Assembly: GCA_018064575.1 (NCBI GenBank)
Contig: JAGHUZ010000259.1
Location: 1 to 8,398 of the forward strand
DNA: 8,398 nucleotides
Reading direction: 5' to 3'
Source: Candidatus Minthomonas equi
Lineage (GTDB): Bacteria > Bacteroidota > Bacteroidia > Bacteroidales > UBA932
Each line of letters begins with the position of its first letter. Position 1 is the stretch's first letter. Positions 6,146-8,398 of this stretch are shown piece by piece. A model generated the notes under the pieces. That model was not told the origin of the DNA. It searched no databases and saw nothing but the letters and a program-made list of their open reading frames with translations. The translations under genes and the position numbers were made by a program.

Positions 6146-8398
6146 ATGAAATCACTTCTCCTGCCTACTGTACTTTCTGCAGTTTTCCTCACCGCCTGCA
6201 CATCCGACACCACACAAGTTGATTACACCGCACTGGTGGACACCAGAATCGGCACCGAGTCCTGTTTCGTACTCAGTTACGGCAATACATACCCCGCGAC
6301 CGGCCGCCCGTTCGGAATGAACTTATGGTCACCCCAGACCGGAGAACACGGTAACGGATGGAAATACACCTGGCAGTCCGATGAAATCCGTGCTTTTTCA
6401 CAGGCCCACCAATGCAGCCCCTGGACAAGGGATTATGCCGCATTTGCACTTTTCCCTGAAACCGGAGAATTGGAAGTACGCCAGGCACTGAGGGGAGCGA
6501 AATTCTCCCACGATGACGAGACAGCCCTCCCGCAATACTACAATGTCACTTTCCGCAATGGCATAAAGGCTGAAATGGCTCCTACGGAAAGGGGCAATCA
6601 TCTGCGCTTCACATATCCTGCCGACGGCCCGGCATACCTCCTCATCGATTCCGGGAACAATTTTGCCGATTTGTCAATAGACGTTCAGCACCATACCGTC
6701 AGAGGCCTCCTGAATGGCAGGATATGCTGGTTTGTCCTGACTTTCGACACCCCAGTGGAGTCATTCGGAGCCTGGCACGATGTCAACACACCTGAACACG
6801 TATCCTATAAGACTCCTGATATGCTTGCGGCAGCATTACGCGGCAAGCCGACTATGGAATCACCCGAAATATTTCCCGAAAAAGACACGATAGCAGGCAT
6901 ATATTCAGGTTTCTACCTCGAATTCGAACCCGGTTCGACGGTTCAGGTAAAGGTGGCATCCTCGTTCATAAGTGCGGAACAGGCGGAACTGAATTACGAA
7001 AGGGAACTTTCCTCACATGACAGCTTCGAGCACACACTCCAGGAAGGAACTGCTGCGTGGAACGACCTTCTTGGCCGCATTGCAGTAGAAGGCGGCACTC
7101 CGGACCAGCAGCGCACTTTCTATACCTGCCTTTATCACGCAAGTCTTTTCCCCAGAATGTTCTACGAATATGACGCAGCAGGCACCCCACACCATTATGA
7201 TTCGAATACCGGAACAGTATATCCGGGTTATGGATTCAATGACATCGGATACTGGGATGCGTTCCGTTCGCAGTTTCCGCTGTACAACATTCTGTTCCCT
7301 CAGATGCAGGAACGCTATGTGCGAAGCATTATGGAAAGTTATGAGCACGATGGATTCCTGCCATCCTGGCCCTTCTACCGGGAGACGTTCGGGATGATAG
7401 GGAATCACGCCATATCACTGCTTGCCGATGCATGGGCGAAAGGCATCCGCACTTTCAATCCCCAAGATGCCCTTAAGGCATATCAGGAACAGATAAAAGA
7501 TGGCAAAGACCTGAAAATCAGGAAAGATGGGCACTGCCTTTCTTTCGGAAGATATGGGGCGATCCCTTATGAGGAGAAAGGTTATGTCCCCTATCCCGAA
7601 TATCATTACAGCACTTCAATCACTCTGGAGTACGCATACGACGATTACTGCGCCTGGACACTTGCCAAAGCTGCTGGCGACAGGGAAGCCGAGGAAAGGT
7701 TCGGCAGAACGATGTTCAATTACCGTAATGTCTTCGACCCCGAAGTCGGATTCATGAGGGGAAGAGGTGCCGACGGCCGATGGACACCGGACTTCAATCC
7801 CGTCGCGTGGGGAGGGCCGTTCATCGAGGGTAATGCGATGCATTACAATTGGTCTGTGTTTCAAGATATCAGAGGCCTCATAAATCTATATGGCAGCGAG
7901 GATGAATTCTGCAAACATCTTGACGCCGTGTTCGAAGTCCCTGGGATATTCGACACTGGATTCTATGATGACGTTTACAACGAGATGGTGGAGATGGTTG
8001 TCGCAGGACTCGGACAGTACGAGCACGGCAACCAGCCTATACACCATATGTCATACCTCTATGATTATGCCGGGCAGCCCTGGAAAACGCAGTTCCACGT
8101 CCGTCAGATTATGGACAAAGTTTATAATCCGGGGCCAAAAGGATATCCCGGTGACGAAGATCAGGGCTCTATGTCGGCCTGGTACGTATTCAGTGCGCTC
8201 GGATTCTACCCTGTCACTCCCGCATCGACCCAATATGCCATCGGAAGTCCCCTGTTCAGCAAGGCCTCCATTTCACTTGAGAACGGCCATAAATTCACCA
8301 TCTCTGCTGAAAACAATTCCACAGAAAACGTTTACATCCAGTCCGCCACCCTCAACGGTCAGCCTCTTGAACGCAGTTGGATAGACCATTCCGAGATT
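6146..8398 (+). CDS. GH92 family alpha-mannosidase, lipoprotein, 3' end outside the window
   Basis: GH92 enzymes are Ca2+-dependent, inverting exo-alpha-mannosidases; gut Bacteroidales use them on host N-glycans and yeast mannan. The visible 751 residues begin with a lipoprotein signal (MKSLLLPTVLSAVFLTAC, lipobox LTAC, lipidated C18), so the enzyme is membrane anchored outside the cytoplasm. Family motifs follow in order: EHGNGWKYTW (W72), HQCSPWTRDY (W93), GFNDIGYWDAFRSQFPL (W370, D371), EGNAMHYNWSVF (E561), HGNQPIHHMSYLYDYAGQPWKTQ (split: 627-634 and on), and GDEDQGSMSAWYVFSALGFY (D670, D672). E561, D670 and D672 align with the acid E533 and the base pair D642/D644 of BT3990 at a constant offset of 28. 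The +1-subsite pair His584-Glu585 aligns with N612-E613. Judged by family length, perhaps 20-40 residues are missing. No SusC/SusD pair or other glycan gene is in view. Linkage specificity cannot be read from this sequence alone. Confidence 0.95.
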   Translation, partial: MKSLLLPTVLSAVFLTACTSDTTQVDYTALVDTRIGTESCFVLSYGNTYPATGRPFGMNLWSPQTGEHGNGWKYTWQSDEIRAFSQAHQCSPWTRDYAAFALFPETGELEVRQALRGAKFSHDDETALPQYYNVTFRNGIKAEMAPTERGNHLRFTYPADGPAYLLIDSGNNFADLSIDVQHHTVRGLLNGRICWFVLTFDTPVESFGAWHDVNTPEHVSYKTPDMLAAALRGKPTMESPEIFPEKDTIAGIYSGFYLEFEPGSTVQVKVASSFISAEQAELNYERELSSHDSFEHTLQEGTAAWNDLLGRIAVEGGTPDQQRTFYTCLYHASLFPRMFYEYDAAGTPHHYDSNTGTVYPGYGFNDIGYWDAFRSQFPLYNILFPQMQERYVRSIMESYEHDGFLPSWPFYRETFGMIGNHAISLLADAWAKGIRTFNPQDALKAYQEQIKDGKDLKIRKDGHCLSFGRYGAIPYEEKGYVPYPEYHYSTSITLEYAYDDYCAWTLAKAAGDREAEERFGRTMFNYRNVFDPEVGFMRGRGADGRWTPDFNPVAWGGPFIEGNAMHYNWSVFQDIRGLINLYGSEDEFCKHLDAVFEVPGIFDTGFYDDVYNEMVEMVVAGLGQYEHGNQPIHHMSYLYDYAGQPWKTQFHVRQIMDKVYNPGPKGYPGDEDQGSMSAWYVFSALGFYPVTPASTQYAIGSPLFSKASISLENGHKFTISAENNSTENVYIQSATLNGQPLERSWIDHSEI

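Noticed and set aside
8024..8047. Gln630 in HGNQPIHH, where many GH92 proteins have HGNEP, suggesting loss of a catalytic Glu and a mannosyl-phosphate-specific enzyme.
   Set aside because: The spacing to D670/D672 is 40-42 residues, whereas the BT3990 acid E533 lies 109 before D642. E561 in EGNA fits that distance exactly and is conserved. From memory, NQP is also common in Bacteroides GH92 proteins, so it marks a subgroup and not a lost acid.

Overview
The window looks like chromosomal DNA of a Bacteroidota bacterium, most likely order Bacteroidales. Three things point there: the TAnnTTTG type of -7 promoter box in front of several genes, the lack of Shine-Dalgarno sequences near the chosen starts, and the gene content (a TrpB2-type tryptophan synthase beta chain, a GH92 alpha-mannosidase lipoprotein, a Bacteroidales-like MiaA). 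Genus cannot be fixed from this sequence. No RNA gene, insertion sequence, CRISPR array or integration scar was seen, and no stretch longer than about 210 bases lacks a gene.

Layout. From 1 to 6048 all genes lie on the minus strand. Reading in transcription order (right to left): miaA (tRNA dimethylallyltransferase) and, 10 bases later, a small unrecognised two-helix membrane protein; a leader of about 150 bases and then a TrpB2-type tryptophan synthase beta chain, followed after 17 bases by rlmN; then rpsO (ribosomal protein S15) with its own promoter; an intrinsic-terminator-like hairpin; and pnp (polynucleotide phosphorylase), which runs off the left edge without its KH and S1 domains. On the plus strand, divergent from miaA across 97 bases, a GH92 glycosidase lipoprotein begins and runs off the right edge nearly complete.

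How the genes fit together. Four of the seven proteins serve translation and RNA metabolism: MiaA modifies tRNA A37, RlmN methylates 23S rRNA A2503 and tRNA A37, S15 is an early 30S assembly protein, and PNPase degrades RNA. The rpsO-pnp order is also found in many other bacteria. The TrpB2 and GH92 genes are metabolic.

The most interesting part is the trpB2 leader (about 4462-4624). It has a promoter box, a 15-codon mini-ORF whose single Trp codon abuts a GC-rich hairpin, a possible antiterminator pairing, and a perfect 9-bp terminator-like hairpin just before the gene. This is the arrangement expected of a tryptophan attenuator, although the evidence is one sequence only. Other points of interest are a His-to-Asn change at the position I align to the GH92 +1-subsite His, mirrored promoters that place the miaA and GH92 transcription starts almost on the start codons, and an insertion of about 30 residues in RlmN.
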